DNA of 64,000 nucleotides from contig CAWFTP010000001.1 of assembly GCA_963818885.1 (NCBI GenBank), positions 1,054,001-1,118,000 on the forward strand, written 5' to 3'. Below the pieces are notes generated by a model. That model worked only from the letters and a program-made list of their open reading frames with translations. It searched no databases and was not told the DNA's origin. Below, in pieces: positions 1 through 7,946 of the stretch. Source of the DNA: DATFDN01 sp963818885. Its GTDB lineage: Bacteria; Pseudomonadota; Alphaproteobacteria; Acetobacterales; Acetobacteraceae. Each line of letters begins with the position of its first letter. Position 1 is the stretch's first letter. Both the position numbers and the translations under genes were made by a program.

Positions 1-129
1 CCCGCTATTTGGCGCGAAGCTCGCTCATGTGAACCGCGCGCGCACGGCTTCGTCATCGCAAATTGCCAGCCTTGACGTCCACGCGAGAGAGTCCAGTGAT
101 ACGCGGGCACAACCCAAGGGAGGCGATCG
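1..129. other. Left edge, no gene assigned
   Basis: No convincing coding region lies in this stretch. Open frames here have no recognisable protein and are shadows of the next gene. Its last bases hold a strong ribosome binding site (AAGGGAGG at 116-123) for the hydrolase that follows. A promoter cannot be picked out with confidence. Confidence 0.4.
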
Positions 130-966
130 GTGCCCCAGCCATTCACCACCCAGGATCGTACCTATCTGCGCCACGGCGAGCGCGAGATGCCGGCCCGTCT
201 CTTCACCCCGGAAGGCCCGGGCCCCTTTCCGGTCGTCATCGACATCCATGGCGGCGCGTGGTGTTCGGGCGATCTCGCCGACGGGCAGGGTCGCAACGAG
301 GCGCTTGCCAGCGCCGGCATTGCCGCCGTCGCGATCAACTTCCGCCACGGCGCCGACGCCTATCCGAGCTCTCTCGCCGACATCAACTACGCGATCCGCT
401 GGGCGAAGACGAACGCCGCCGAGCTGCGCATCCGGCCCGACCGCGTCGGCCTGTCCGGCAATTCGAGCGGTGGTCATCTCGCGATGCTTGCCGCCATGCG
501 CCCCGCCGATCGGCGCTACATCGCGCTGAAGCTCAAGGGCGCCGACGCCCAGGTGCAGGCGGTGGCGATGCTGTGGCCCGTCATCAACCCGCTGTCGCGC
601 TATCGCAACGCGCTGCGCGCGCGCGATTCCGCGAACCCGCCCGCCTGGGTCGGCGACATCCCCGAGCGCCACGACACCTATTGGCGCACCGAGGCGGCGA
701 TGGCGGACGGCAACCCGATGCTCGCGCTGGAAACGGCGGAGGACGTGGCGCTCCCGCCGGCGCTCTGGATCCAGGGCCGCCCCGATCCGGTGCATGACTA
801 TCGCGACCCCGACAGCCCGATCGACGCCAACGAGCCGGAGCGTTTCGTCTACAACTATCGCAAGGCGGGCGGCAGTATCGAGTTCGTGGAAGTGGAGCAG
901 GCGACCCGCGCGACCGGCCCAGGCCTCGATGCGCTTGTCGCGTTCTTCCGGAAGCACCTCGCATGA
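130..966 (+). CDS. alpha/beta hydrolase (esterase/lipase-like)
   Basis: A 278-residue cytoplasmic alpha/beta hydrolase of the esterase/lipase (BD-FAE/HSL-like) group; substrate unknown. The oxyanion motif HGGAW is at residues 40-44 and the nucleophile elbow GNSSGG at 110-115 (Ser112). A likely acid is Asp219 in RPDPVHD. The usual catalytic His near the C-terminus is not seen: residues 255-265 read EQATRATGPG where a His is expected, and the only later His is His276. The GTG start is supported by AAGGGAGG six bases upstream. The stop overlaps the next start (ATGA), so it is translationally coupled to the agmatinase-family gene. That suggests one catabolic unit, possibly hydrolysis of an amide or ester related to a guanidino compound (inference). 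Confidence 0.85.
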   Translation: MPQPFTTQDRTYLRHGEREMPARLFTPEGPGPFPVVIDIHGGAWCSGDLADGQGRNEALASAGIAAVAINFRHGADAYPSSLADINYAIRWAKTNAAELRIRPDRVGLSGNSSGGHLAMLAAMRPADRRYIALKLKGADAQVQAVAMLWPVINPLSRYRNALRARDSANPPAWVGDIPERHDTYWRTEAAMADGNPMLALETAEDVALPPALWIQGRPDPVHDYRDPDSPIDANEPERFVYNYRKAGGSIEFVEVEQATRATGPGLDALVAFFRKHLA

Positions 967-1925
967 TCAAGCAGCCGACCAAATACCCCGAGCTCGCCGA
1001 CCCGCAGGCGCGTCCGCGCTACGCCGGCGTCGCGACGTTCTTCCGCGCGCCGTACACGGATGCGCTCGGTGACGTGGATATCGGCGTGATCGGCGTGCCG
1101 TTCGACGGTGGGGTGACCAACCGCTCGGGCACGCGGCACGGCCCGCGCGCGGTGCGCGAGCAATCGACGCTGCTGCGCCGCATCAACGTCGCGACCGGAA
1201 TCGCGCCCTTCGCGTCGGCGCGCGTGCGCGATCTCGGCGATTGCTGGATCGAGCAGCCCTACGAGCTCGCCGGCGCCCTTGAAGAGATCGCCGGCTTCTA
1301 CCAGGGCGTGACCCAAGCGGGCGTGATCCCGCTCTCGGTGGGCGGCGATCATTCGATCAGCTTCCCGATCCTGCGCGCGGTCGGCGGCACGCGCCCGGTC
1401 GGCATGATCCACATCGACGCCCATGCCGACACCGGCGATGACTATCTCGGCTCGCGCATCCATCACGGCGCGCCGTTCCGCCGTGCGGTCGATGCCGGCG
1501 CGCTCGATCCGAAGCGCGTCATCCAGATCGGCGTGCGCGGCACGTCCAACGATCCCGACATGTGGGGCTTCAGCCGCACCAGCGGGATGCGCGTGCTGAC
1601 GATGGACGAGTTCCAGGACAAGGGCTGGCGCTTCGCCGCCGAGGAGGCGCGCCGCGTCGCCGGCGACGGGCCGGTCTATCTTTCGTACGATATCGACAGC
1701 CTCGATCCCGCCGAGGCGCCCGGCACCGGCACGCCGGAAGCCGGCGGCATCCGCGCGATCGAGGCGCTGCGCCTGCTGCGCGAGCTGCGTGGCCTCGACT
1801 TTGTCGGCGGCGACCTGGTCGAGGTCTCCCCGCCCTTCGATCCCGGCACCATCACCGCCTTCAACGGCGCCTCGATCCTGTACGAGATCCTCTGCCTGCT
1901 GGTGGAGGCGCACGCACGGCGGTGA
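963..1925 (+). CDS. speB: agmatinase/ureohydrolase family protein
   Basis: A 320-residue ureohydrolase, the fold of agmatinase, guanidinobutyrase and arginase, which removes urea from a guanidino substrate with two Mn ions. All metal ligands are visible: His130 in GGDHS, Asp152/His154/Asp156 in DAHAD, and Asp243/Asp245 in SYDIDSLDP. The family signature PGTGTPEAGG follows. Length is normal for agmatinase. The exact substrate cannot be read from sequence; 4-guanidinobutyrate or 3-guanidinopropionate are alternatives to agmatine. It starts inside the stop of the upstream hydrolase, so the two are made together. Confidence 0.85.
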   Translation: MIKQPTKYPELADPQARPRYAGVATFFRAPYTDALGDVDIGVIGVPFDGGVTNRSGTRHGPRAVREQSTLLRRINVATGIAPFASARVRDLGDCWIEQPYELAGALEEIAGFYQGVTQAGVIPLSVGGDHSISFPILRAVGGTRPVGMIHIDAHADTGDDYLGSRIHHGAPFRRAVDAGALDPKRVIQIGVRGTSNDPDMWGFSRTSGMRVLTMDEFQDKGWRFAAEEARRVAGDGPVYLSYDIDSLDPAEAPGTGTPEAGGIRAIEALRLLRELRGLDFVGGDLVEVSPPFDPGTITAFNGASILYEILCLLVEAHARR

Positions 1926-1937
1926 CAGGTGCCAGCC

Positions 1938-2345
1938 TCAACGACCCGCTGCGGCCATCGCTGCCAAGAGGCGTGGCAGCGCCAACACCATGAGGCGCGG
2001 CTGGGAGCTAGGCACCTCGATGAACCCAAAATGCGCATAGAAGCGTGAAGCCTCATCATCGATCGGATGGGTCGCAAGGGCGCGAAATCTGACATGGTGC
2101 GAGGTAGCTGCAACCCGCAGCGGCGCATCGCGAAGGAGCCGCGATCCCAAGCCCCGCCCGCGATGGGTGGTGCTGACAGCGAGCTGGCCCAACAGCATCA
2201 GCGGCACCGGATCCGGCGCGTTGCGGCGCAAGGGTCCTGGAAGATCGACCCGAACGGCCGAGGCAGTGGTCAGCGCGTAGAAGCCAATAACACGCCCCTC
2301 CTCGCAGAGAACGAATGTCCGAGAGGCCTGAACGTCCCCGGGCAC
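1938..2345 (-). CDS. GNAT toxin of TacT type, N-terminally shortened
   Basis: A 135-residue GNAT acetyltransferase of the TacT/AtaT toxin type, a family that acetylates aminoacyl-tRNA to stop translation. Acetyl-CoA loop HRGRGLG at 61-67; catalytic Tyr103 in RFYAHFGF; the family block RRNAPDP at 40-46. The reading begins at ASRTFVLCEEG, which in full-length family members follows about 35-40 residues (the CG..LDxWL helix). That N-terminus is missing. The GTG start sits one base after the antitoxin stop, so the junction looks like an internal deletion. The toxin may therefore be inactive. It ends head to head with the agmatinase-family gene. Confidence 0.75.
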   Translation of the reverse strand: MPGDVQASRTFVLCEEGRVIGFYALTTASAVRVDLPGPLRRNAPDPVPLMLLGQLAVSTTHRGRGLGSRLLRDAPLRVAATSHHVRFRALATHPIDDEASRFYAHFGFIEVPSSQPRLMVLALPRLLAAMAAAGR

Positions 2346-2346
2346 A

Positions 2347-2640
2347 TCATTCCCTCTCGTGCTTGGACCTGAGCAGCGCCACGAGCTCCGGGTCAGGCGT
2401 TTCGGGCTCGGGCTCGCCGAGCAAGTCCATCAGCGTGCTCCACCCCTCCTCCGCGCTTATTTCGAACACCTTGGGCGACACCAGGACGTCCTCCGCGGCC
2501 TTGATGGCGCTCGACACCAAGAAGTCCGTGAGGGTCGTGTGCCGGAGCTGTGCGGCTTGCGCGAGGAGGGACTTGGCGGTGGGTGTCAACCTCACCTCCA
2601 ACCGCTCCGCCTTTGCCTTCCGCTCTTGCGCAAGAACCAT
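2347..2640 (-). CDS. DUF1778 (TacA-type) antitoxin
   Basis: A 97-residue antitoxin of the DUF1778/TacA family: an N-terminal ribbon-helix-helix (RLEVRLTPTAKSLLAQAA at about residues 13-30) followed by a toxin-binding acidic tail. The family represses its own operon and neutralises the GNAT toxin encoded next. ATG at 2640 is chosen over longer upstream options because it fits the family length and has GAGAGG about seven bases upstream. It is the first gene of the pair and is followed directly by the shortened toxin. An intact antitoxin with a damaged toxin is a common end state for such modules. Confidence 0.82.
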   Translation of the reverse strand: MVLAQERKAKAERLEVRLTPTAKSLLAQAAQLRHTTLTDFLVSSAIKAAEDVLVSPKVFEISAEEGWSTLMDLLGEPEPETPDPELVALLRSKHERE

Positions 2641-2691
2641 CTGATTGCCTCTCGAGGTGCCACTGCCCGCGCAATCGTATCGTGTGCGGAT

Positions 2692-2728
2692 GTTGTCCGG
2701 ACAAGCGAATTCGCCCGGAAGTTGTCCC
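2692..2728. promoter_or_regulatory. operator-like palindromes upstream of TacA-type antitoxin
   Basis: A perfect 12-bp palindrome TTGTCCGGACAA lies at 2693-2704. The half-site GTTGTCC recurs at 2721-2727, 29 bases from its first occurrence at 2692. On the minus strand the palindrome is followed by a possible -10 (GATACG or TACGAT). Ribbon-helix-helix antitoxins bind such short dyads to autoregulate. Site function is inferred. The region also lies upstream of the divergent nitronate monooxygenase gene. Confidence 0.5.
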
Positions 2729-2791
2729 GTACGGTGACTAGACAGGCCCCGGCGTGACAACCGCCCCCGTTGCGGCGACACTCCCGCCGAC

Positions 2792-3863
2792 ATGGCCACC
2801 CCCCTCGCCCGCGCCCAATCCTTCTGCGACCGCTTCGGCCTTCGCGTTCCGATCCTGATGGCGCCCAATGGCGGGCGCGTGCCCGCCGGCGCTCGCCATC
2901 GCCGTCGCCCAGGCGGGCGGCATGGGCGCCTGCGGGGCGCTGCTCATGGATCCGAAGGCGATCGCCGATTGGGCTAGCGTGTTCCGCGCCGGTACCAACG
3001 GCGCTTTCCAGATGAACCTCTGGATCCCCGACCCGCCGCCCCTTCGCAATGCCGCCGCCGAGACTCGGGTGCGCGAGTTCCTGCGCCGTTTTGGTCCCGA
3101 GGTGCCGGCGGAAGCGGGCGACACCACCCCGCCAGACCCCGTCGCCCAGCGCGCGGCGCTGCTCGCCGCCGGCCCCGCCATTGTCTCCTCCATCATGGGC
3201 CTCTACCCGGCCGACTTCATCGCTCAGCTGAAAGCGCGCGGCATCGCCTGGTTCGCAACCGTGACCACGGTCGGCGAGGCGCTCGCCGCCGAGCAGGCGG
3301 GCGCTGACGTGATCGTCGCCCAGGGCGCCGAGGCGGGCGGGCATCGCGGCAGCTTCGCCGCGGGCGATGCCGAGCGTCGCGCCATCGGCTTGTTCGCGCT
3401 CCTGCCTGCCATCGTCGACGCGGTCCGCGTGCCGGTTGTTGCCACCGGCGGAATCGCCGACGGGCGCGGCGTCGCTGCGGCCCTCGCGCTTGGGGCGGGC
3501 GCGGCGCAGATCGGCACCGGCCTGCTCCGCACGCCGGAGGCTGGTATCAGCCCGGCATGGGCGGAGGCGATTGGCCGCGCGCGACCGGAGGACACCGCGC
3601 TCACGCGTGCGTTCAGCGGCCGCGCCGGACGGGCGATCGAGACCGATTACATGCGTGCGGCCGTCGCGCCTGACGCGCCGCCTCCCGCCCCTTATCCCGT
3701 CCAGCGCGGGCTGACCGCCCCCATGCGTGCCGCGGCGGGCAAGGCTGGTGACCTACAGCGCATGCAAGCCTGGGCTGGCCAGTCAGCCGGCCTCGCGCGC
3801 GCCGAACCCGCGGGCGAGCTCGTCAGGGCATTGTGGGAGGACGCGCGCGCCCTGCTGGCATGA
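2792..3863 (+). CDS. nitronate monooxygenase, one frameshift
   Basis: An FMN-dependent nitronate monooxygenase (2-nitropropane dioxygenase family), which oxidises alkyl nitronates to carbonyl compound and nitrite. The N-terminus (RVPILMAP) is in one frame and the rest (MAGACPPALAIAVAQAGG onward) in the next. A single extra A at 2867-2868 (CCCAATGG instead of CCCATGG) breaks the conserved PMAGA motif; removing it restores a full-length protein of about 356 residues. Later motifs are intact: AQGAEAGGHRG (active-site His region) and the phosphate-binding VATGGIADGRG with ALGAGAAQIGT. The slip is in a homopolymer, so a sequencing error is the simplest reading. The downstream frame opens alone at 2868. 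Confidence 0.85.
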
Positions 3864-3874
3864 CGCAATCCGCC

Positions 3875-4213
3875 TCAGCCGTTCCAGTGCCCCGGCACCC
3901 AGACATAGCCGCTGCGGGACTCGTTGGGCTGCCAGCTACCCGGCACCCAGTTCGCCTGGGGCTGCGGCGGCGCGGCGTATCGGCCGGGGACCCAGGCCCA
4001 CTGACCGCCATTCCAATCCCAGTGCCCGGCTTGCCACGCCTCGGTGGGCCCGGACGGCGGCGGCGGAACCGTCTCCACCTGCGGTGGAGGTGGCGGCTGC
4101 GGCGCGATGATCACCGTGGAGCTCTGGGCGCTTGCCGATCCGGTGCCGGCCACCAAGGCGCCCAGCGCCAGCGCCACGGCCGGGACCAGGTTCGCCACGT
4201 TTCGAACGAACAT
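3875..4213 (-). CDS. secreted YXWGXW-repeat protein
   Basis: A small exported protein of about 112 residues. It has a clear signal peptide (MFVRNVANLVPAVALALGAL, cleavage after SASA), a proline-rich linker, then aromatic repeats such as QAGHWDWNGGQWAWVPG and YVWVPGHW. These are typical of YXWGXW-repeat proteins found in the periplasm or outer membrane of alpha- and betaproteobacteria. Function is unknown. ATG at 4213 is preferred over an upstream codon because AGGGAG lies seven bases before it and the signal peptide then begins at residue 1. It is divergent from the GMC oxidoreductase gene. Confidence 0.75.
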   Translation of the reverse strand: MFVRNVANLVPAVALALGALVAGTGSASAQSSTVIIAPQPPPPPQVETVPPPPSGPTEAWQAGHWDWNGGQWAWVPGRYAAPPQPQANWVPGSWQPNESRSGYVWVPGHWNG

Positions 4214-4324
4214 ACATGGTCTCCCTGAAAGGACTCGTCGATAACGCGGTGTCGTGGGAACCGAACGCTTGCGCACCGGTCACAAAAGGGTGTTGGCACG
4301 GGCGGAGAAGGGGGGAAGGATCGA

Positions 4325-5929
4325 ATGGCCGACTACGACTACATCATCGTGGGTGCGGGCTCAGCGGGCTGCGTGCTCGCCAACCGCCTCACCGAGGATC
4401 AGCGCACCCGCGTCCTGCTGCTGGAAGCGGGACCGCGCGACAAAAGCCTGTGGATCGACATCCCGGTCGGCTTCACCAAGCTGCTCAACCACCCGGAATA
4501 CAACTGGCGCTTCGAGACCGAGCCGGAGGAGAGCGTCAACAACCGCGCGATCCCGATCCCGCGCGGACGCACCTTGGGCGGGTCGAGCTCCATCAACGGC
4601 ATGCTCTACGTGCGCGGCAACGATCTCGACTACGACACCTGGGCGCAGTTCGGGAACCGCGGCTGGTCCTACAACTCGGTCCTCCCGTATTTCCGCAAGG
4701 CCGAGCATTTCGAAGGCGAGGGCGACGCCACGCGCGGGCGCGGCGGACCGCTCAACGTATGCTACATGTGCGAGAACAACGAGGTCTGCGACGCCTTCAT
4801 CCAGGCCGGCGTGAACGAGGGCTGGCCGCGCAATCGCGACTACAACAACGGCGAGCAGGAAGGCTTCGGCTATTTCCAGGTGACGCAGAAGGGCGGCCGG
4901 CGCTGGTCGGCCGCGCGTGCCTATCTCGACCCCGCCCGCTCGCGCCCCAACCTGCGCATCGAGACCGACGCGCATGCGACCGAAATCGTGCTCGCCGGGC
5001 GCCGCGTGGTAGGCGTGCGTTACCGCCAGCGCGGGCAGACCCACACGGCGCGCTGCGGCGGCGAAGTGATTCTTGCCGCTGGCGCGGTGAAGTCGCCGCA
5101 TATCCTGGAGCTCTCAGGGATCGGCGATCCCACCCTGTTGCACACGCTCGGCATCGAGGTGGCGCACCCGCTGTCGGGCGTCGGCGAGAACTACCGCGAC
5201 CACTACGCGCCGCGCATGAACTGGCGGGTGAAGCTGCCGGTGACCTTGAACGAGCACACGCGCGGCATCCGCTTCGCGCGGGAAATCGCGAGGTATTTCG
5301 TCCAGCACAAAGGCATCCTCACCTACACGGCGGGCATCGCCTATGGCTTCATCCGCACCCGCCCGGAACTCGAAGTGCCTGACGTCCAGTACCATTTCGC
5401 CCATGCGAGCTACGGCAGCGCGGCGACCCGCATCCTGGAGCGCGAGCCGGGCATGACGCTCACCGTCTATCAGTGCCGGCCGGAATCGAAGGGCTCGATC
5501 CATTCGCGCACGCACGACCCGATGGCCGCCCCGGTGATCCGCCCCAACTTCCTCGCCGAGGAGCTCGACCGCGAGGTCGTAGTCGCCGGCATGAAGATCG
5601 GGCGGCGCATCATCCAGAACCCGGCGATGGACAAGTACCGCGCCTACGAGATGAACCCCGGCGAGAAAGTGCAGACCGACGCCGAATGGCTCGCTTTCGC
5701 GCGCGCCAACGGGCAGACGACATATCACGTCGTCGGCACTTGCAAGATGGGCAATGACCCGATGGCGGTGGTGGACGAGAGGCTGCGCGTGCACGGGCTT
5801 GATGGCCTGCGCGTCGCCGACGCCTCGATCATGCCGACGATGGTCTCCGGCAACACCAACGCGGCGGTGATCATGATCGCTGAGAAGGCCGCCGATATGA
5901 TCAAGGAGGACGCGCGGGCGTTGGCTTAG
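4325..5929 (+). CDS. GMC-family FAD oxidoreductase (choline dehydrogenase-like)
   Basis: A 534-residue glucose-methanol-choline oxidoreductase, oxidising an alcohol with FAD. Seen: dinucleotide-binding GAGSAG at 10-15; GMC signature 1 GRTLGGSSSINGMLYVRG from residue 81; signature 2 GAVKSPHILELSGIG; catalytic His468 in YHVVGTCKMG and Asn512 in SGNTNAA. Length and spacing match choline/alcohol dehydrogenases, but no betaine genes are adjacent, so the substrate is open. AAGGA five bases before the ATG supports the start. A short hairpin follows the gene. Confidence 0.9.
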   Translation: MADYDYIIVGAGSAGCVLANRLTEDQRTRVLLLEAGPRDKSLWIDIPVGFTKLLNHPEYNWRFETEPEESVNNRAIPIPRGRTLGGSSSINGMLYVRGNDLDYDTWAQFGNRGWSYNSVLPYFRKAEHFEGEGDATRGRGGPLNVCYMCENNEVCDAFIQAGVNEGWPRNRDYNNGEQEGFGYFQVTQKGGRRWSAARAYLDPARSRPNLRIETDAHATEIVLAGRRVVGVRYRQRGQTHTARCGGEVILAAGAVKSPHILELSGIGDPTLLHTLGIEVAHPLSGVGENYRDHYAPRMNWRVKLPVTLNEHTRGIRFAREIARYFVQHKGILTYTAGIAYGFIRTRPELEVPDVQYHFAHASYGSAATRILEREPGMTLTVYQCRPESKGSIHSRTHDPMAAPVIRPNFLAEELDREVVVAGMKIGRRIIQNPAMDKYRAYEMNPGEKVQTDAEWLAFARANGQTTYHVVGTCKMGNDPMAVVDERLRVHGLDGLRVADASIMPTMVSGNTNAAVIMIAEKAADMIKEDARALA

Positions 5930-5955
5930 CCGTTGGTCCTCTCGCGCGCGCGGCC

Positions 5956-5975
5956 TTGCACGACGCCGCGTGCAA
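5956..5975 (+). terminator. hairpin after the GMC gene
   Basis: Seven-base arms TTGCACG and CGTGCAA enclose a six-base loop, 26 bases after the GMC stop codon, with further GC-rich pairing outside. There is no clear T-run, so it could be a weak terminator or a protein-binding dyad ahead of the VOC gene. Confidence 0.35.
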
Positions 5976-6024
5976 CCGCACATCCCCGGCCTGACCAATC
6001 CACCCGCAGGGAGGGTTCGCAGCC

Positions 6025-6390
6025 ATGGCCATCACCCTCAATCACACCATCGTTCCGGCACACGACAAGAATGCCTCGGCGAAATTCTTCGCCGATCTGT
6101 TCGGGCTGTCCTACGACGGGGCGCAGGGGCATTTCGCGCCGGTGAAGGTCAACCCGACCCTCACCCTCGATTTCGACGACGCCGAGACGTTCGAGCCGCA
6201 CCACTACGCTTTCCACGTAGACGACGCCGAGTTCGACGCCATCTTCGGCCGCATCCAGGCTGCCGGCATCCCGTATGGCAGCCATCCGTGGGACGCCGAG
6301 AACCGCCAGCTCAACGACTGGAACGGCGGCCGCGGCGTCTACTTCCGCGACCCCGACCGCCACCTCCTCGAGTTGCTGACCCGCGCCTGA
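6025..6390 (+). CDS. VOC (glyoxalase/bleomycin-resistance) family protein
   Basis: A 121-residue single-domain vicinal-oxygen-chelate protein with two beta-alpha-beta-beta-beta modules. Candidate metal ligands are the N-terminal His in LNHTIVP, the central His in HHYAFHVDD, and the C-terminal Glu in DRHLLELLTRA. The family includes glyoxalase I, dioxygenases and resistance proteins; the substrate cannot be assigned. GGGAGG upstream of ATG supports the start. It stands alone between the GMC gene and the cytochrome gene. Confidence 0.82.
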   Translation: MAITLNHTIVPAHDKNASAKFFADLFGLSYDGAQGHFAPVKVNPTLTLDFDDAETFEPHHYAFHVDDAEFDAIFGRIQAAGIPYGSHPWDAENRQLNDWNGGRGVYFRDPDRHLLELLTRA

Positions 6391-6562
6391 GTTCGCGTGC
6401 CGGTGCGACACAGATGGGCAGTGTCTCAGTCCTGGCACGGCATGCGCGCCGGACACCATCTATGTCCTGGGAGCATTTCCCGCGACCGTCGCGCAGGCGG
6501 AGGTCGACGGCGATCCCGCAGGGTGCGCCGGTTCATACAACAAGAACGGCCCCACGAATGTC

Positions 6563-7837
6563 GTGGAGAATGCCTTCTTCCAGGAACTCGGAACCAACGG
6601 CCGGTCCTGCGCGACGTGTCACCAGCCACCAAGCGGCCTGAGCATAAGCGTCGCGAACATCCAGGCGAGGCTCAAGAACAACTATGGGACCGATCCACTG
6701 TTTGCCTCGGTCGACGGCGCCAACTGCCCCAACTACCTGCCGCCCAACATCGACGGGAGGGACGATTTCGCCAGCGCGCACTCGCTTTTGCTGACAAGAG
6801 GGCTCCTCCGCATCTTTCTTCCGGTGCCCGCCGCGGCGGAGTTCACAGTCAAGGTGGTGCACGACATCCCTGTCAGCGGGCACCCGGGATGTAACAGCGA
6901 TCCCCAATTCGGCCAGGATACCGACGCGAACGGGCAGACAGTGCAAATCCTGTCCTTCTTTCGCCGCCCCCGCGTCGCCGCCAACCTTACCTTCATCATG
7001 GCCGCCGGCGGGGCAAATCCTGGCCCGACCCTGATGTGGGACGGGCGGGAGACGTCGCTCGAATCGCAGGCGAAGGACGCGACGTTCGATCACGGCCATG
7101 CCCAGTCCGCGGTGCCGCCCACGCCTGAGCAGATCGACCAAATCGTGGCATCCGAGCGCGGGTTCTTCACCGCTCAATCATTCACCGGCAATGCCGGGCA
7201 ACTGGATGCGGCGGGTGGGAGCGGCGGCGCGCAGCGTCTGTCCACGGCACCCGTCGGCCAAAGCGGCCCGCCCACGTTCGTCGAATTCCAGGCATGGTCG
7301 GGCCTGCAGGGCAATCCCACCAACATTGCCCGGGCGGCGATCGCCCGTGGAGAGAACATCTTCAACACGAGGACATTCACCATTTCCAACGTCGCGGGCC
7401 TGAACGATGCCCAGAACAATAACAGCATCCAAGGCACGTGCGGCACATGCCATAGCCAGGTGCATGCCGGCGACAATGTGAAAGCGCGCGCGGTCGATAT
7501 CGGCATCGGGGGAGGATCGAGCGCCCATGGCGGGCCCATGCCGAACCCCGCCCTGCCGACCTTCGAGGTGACGTGCACCGGCGGCAAATCCACGCCGTTC
7601 GACGGCGCCGTCGTTCACACGAACGACCTCGGCGTCGCGATGATCAGCGGCAAATGCGCCGACATCGGCAAGTTTTCCGGCCCGCAGCTGCGCGCGCTCT
7701 CTGCCCGCGCGCCCTACTTCAGCGACGGTTCAGCAGGCGATCTGCAGGCGGTGGTCAACTTCTACAACCGCCGCTTCCAGATCGGGCTCACCGCGCAGGA
7801 GCAGCAGGACCTGATCGCGTTCCTGAATTCGCTGTGA
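6563..7837 (+). CDS. dihaem cytochrome c-like protein, 5' end damaged
   Basis: A cytochrome c family protein, probably periplasmic, resembling MauG/cytochrome c peroxidase-like proteins. Two haem-binding CxxCH sites are seen: CATCH at residues 16-20 and CGTCH near 293-297. The C-terminus has SARAPYFSDGSAGDLQAVVNFY, a block typical of this family. The GTG at 6563 is only the first usable start. The same frame reads on upstream to about 6391 with protein-like sequence (VDGDPAGCAGSYNKNGP), but no start codon or signal peptide is found there. A c-type cytochrome needs export, so the 5' end has been lost or is frameshifted. Distal axial ligands were not assigned. Confidence 0.7.
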   Translation: MENAFFQELGTNGRSCATCHQPPSGLSISVANIQARLKNNYGTDPLFASVDGANCPNYLPPNIDGRDDFASAHSLLLTRGLLRIFLPVPAAAEFTVKVVHDIPVSGHPGCNSDPQFGQDTDANGQTVQILSFFRRPRVAANLTFIMAAGGANPGPTLMWDGRETSLESQAKDATFDHGHAQSAVPPTPEQIDQIVASERGFFTAQSFTGNAGQLDAAGGSGGAQRLSTAPVGQSGPPTFVEFQAWSGLQGNPTNIARAAIARGENIFNTRTFTISNVAGLNDAQNNNSIQGTCGTCHSQVHAGDNVKARAVDIGIGGGSSAHGGPMPNPALPTFEVTCTGGKSTPFDGAVVHTNDLGVAMISGKCADIGKFSGPQLRALSARAPYFSDGSAGDLQAVVNFYNRRFQIGLTAQEQQDLIAFLNSL

Positions 7838-7946
7838 GCTGACTCAGCGATCGAGACGGAAAGGCCGACCCGCGCTCCTGCCCTTGACCCATTCCCCTCG
7901 CGTAGCTAAGCGCACGCGCGTCCGAACCCATTCAGGGACCACAACA

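Noticed and set aside
25..957. 310-codon minus-strand frame over the first hydrolase
   Set aside because: No family resemblance; the plus strand has catalytic motifs and a strong ribosome binding site.
2860..2870. Programmed frameshifting in nitronate monooxygenase
   Set aside because: No slippery heptamer or downstream structure of the usual kind, and many other genes in the window show similar small slips.
6418..6450. Sigma-54 promoter candidate CTGGCACGGCATGCGC before the cytochrome gene
   Set aside because: The -24 box and GG/GC spacing fit, but the -12 box reads GCGC, and the sequence lies within the probable lost coding region.
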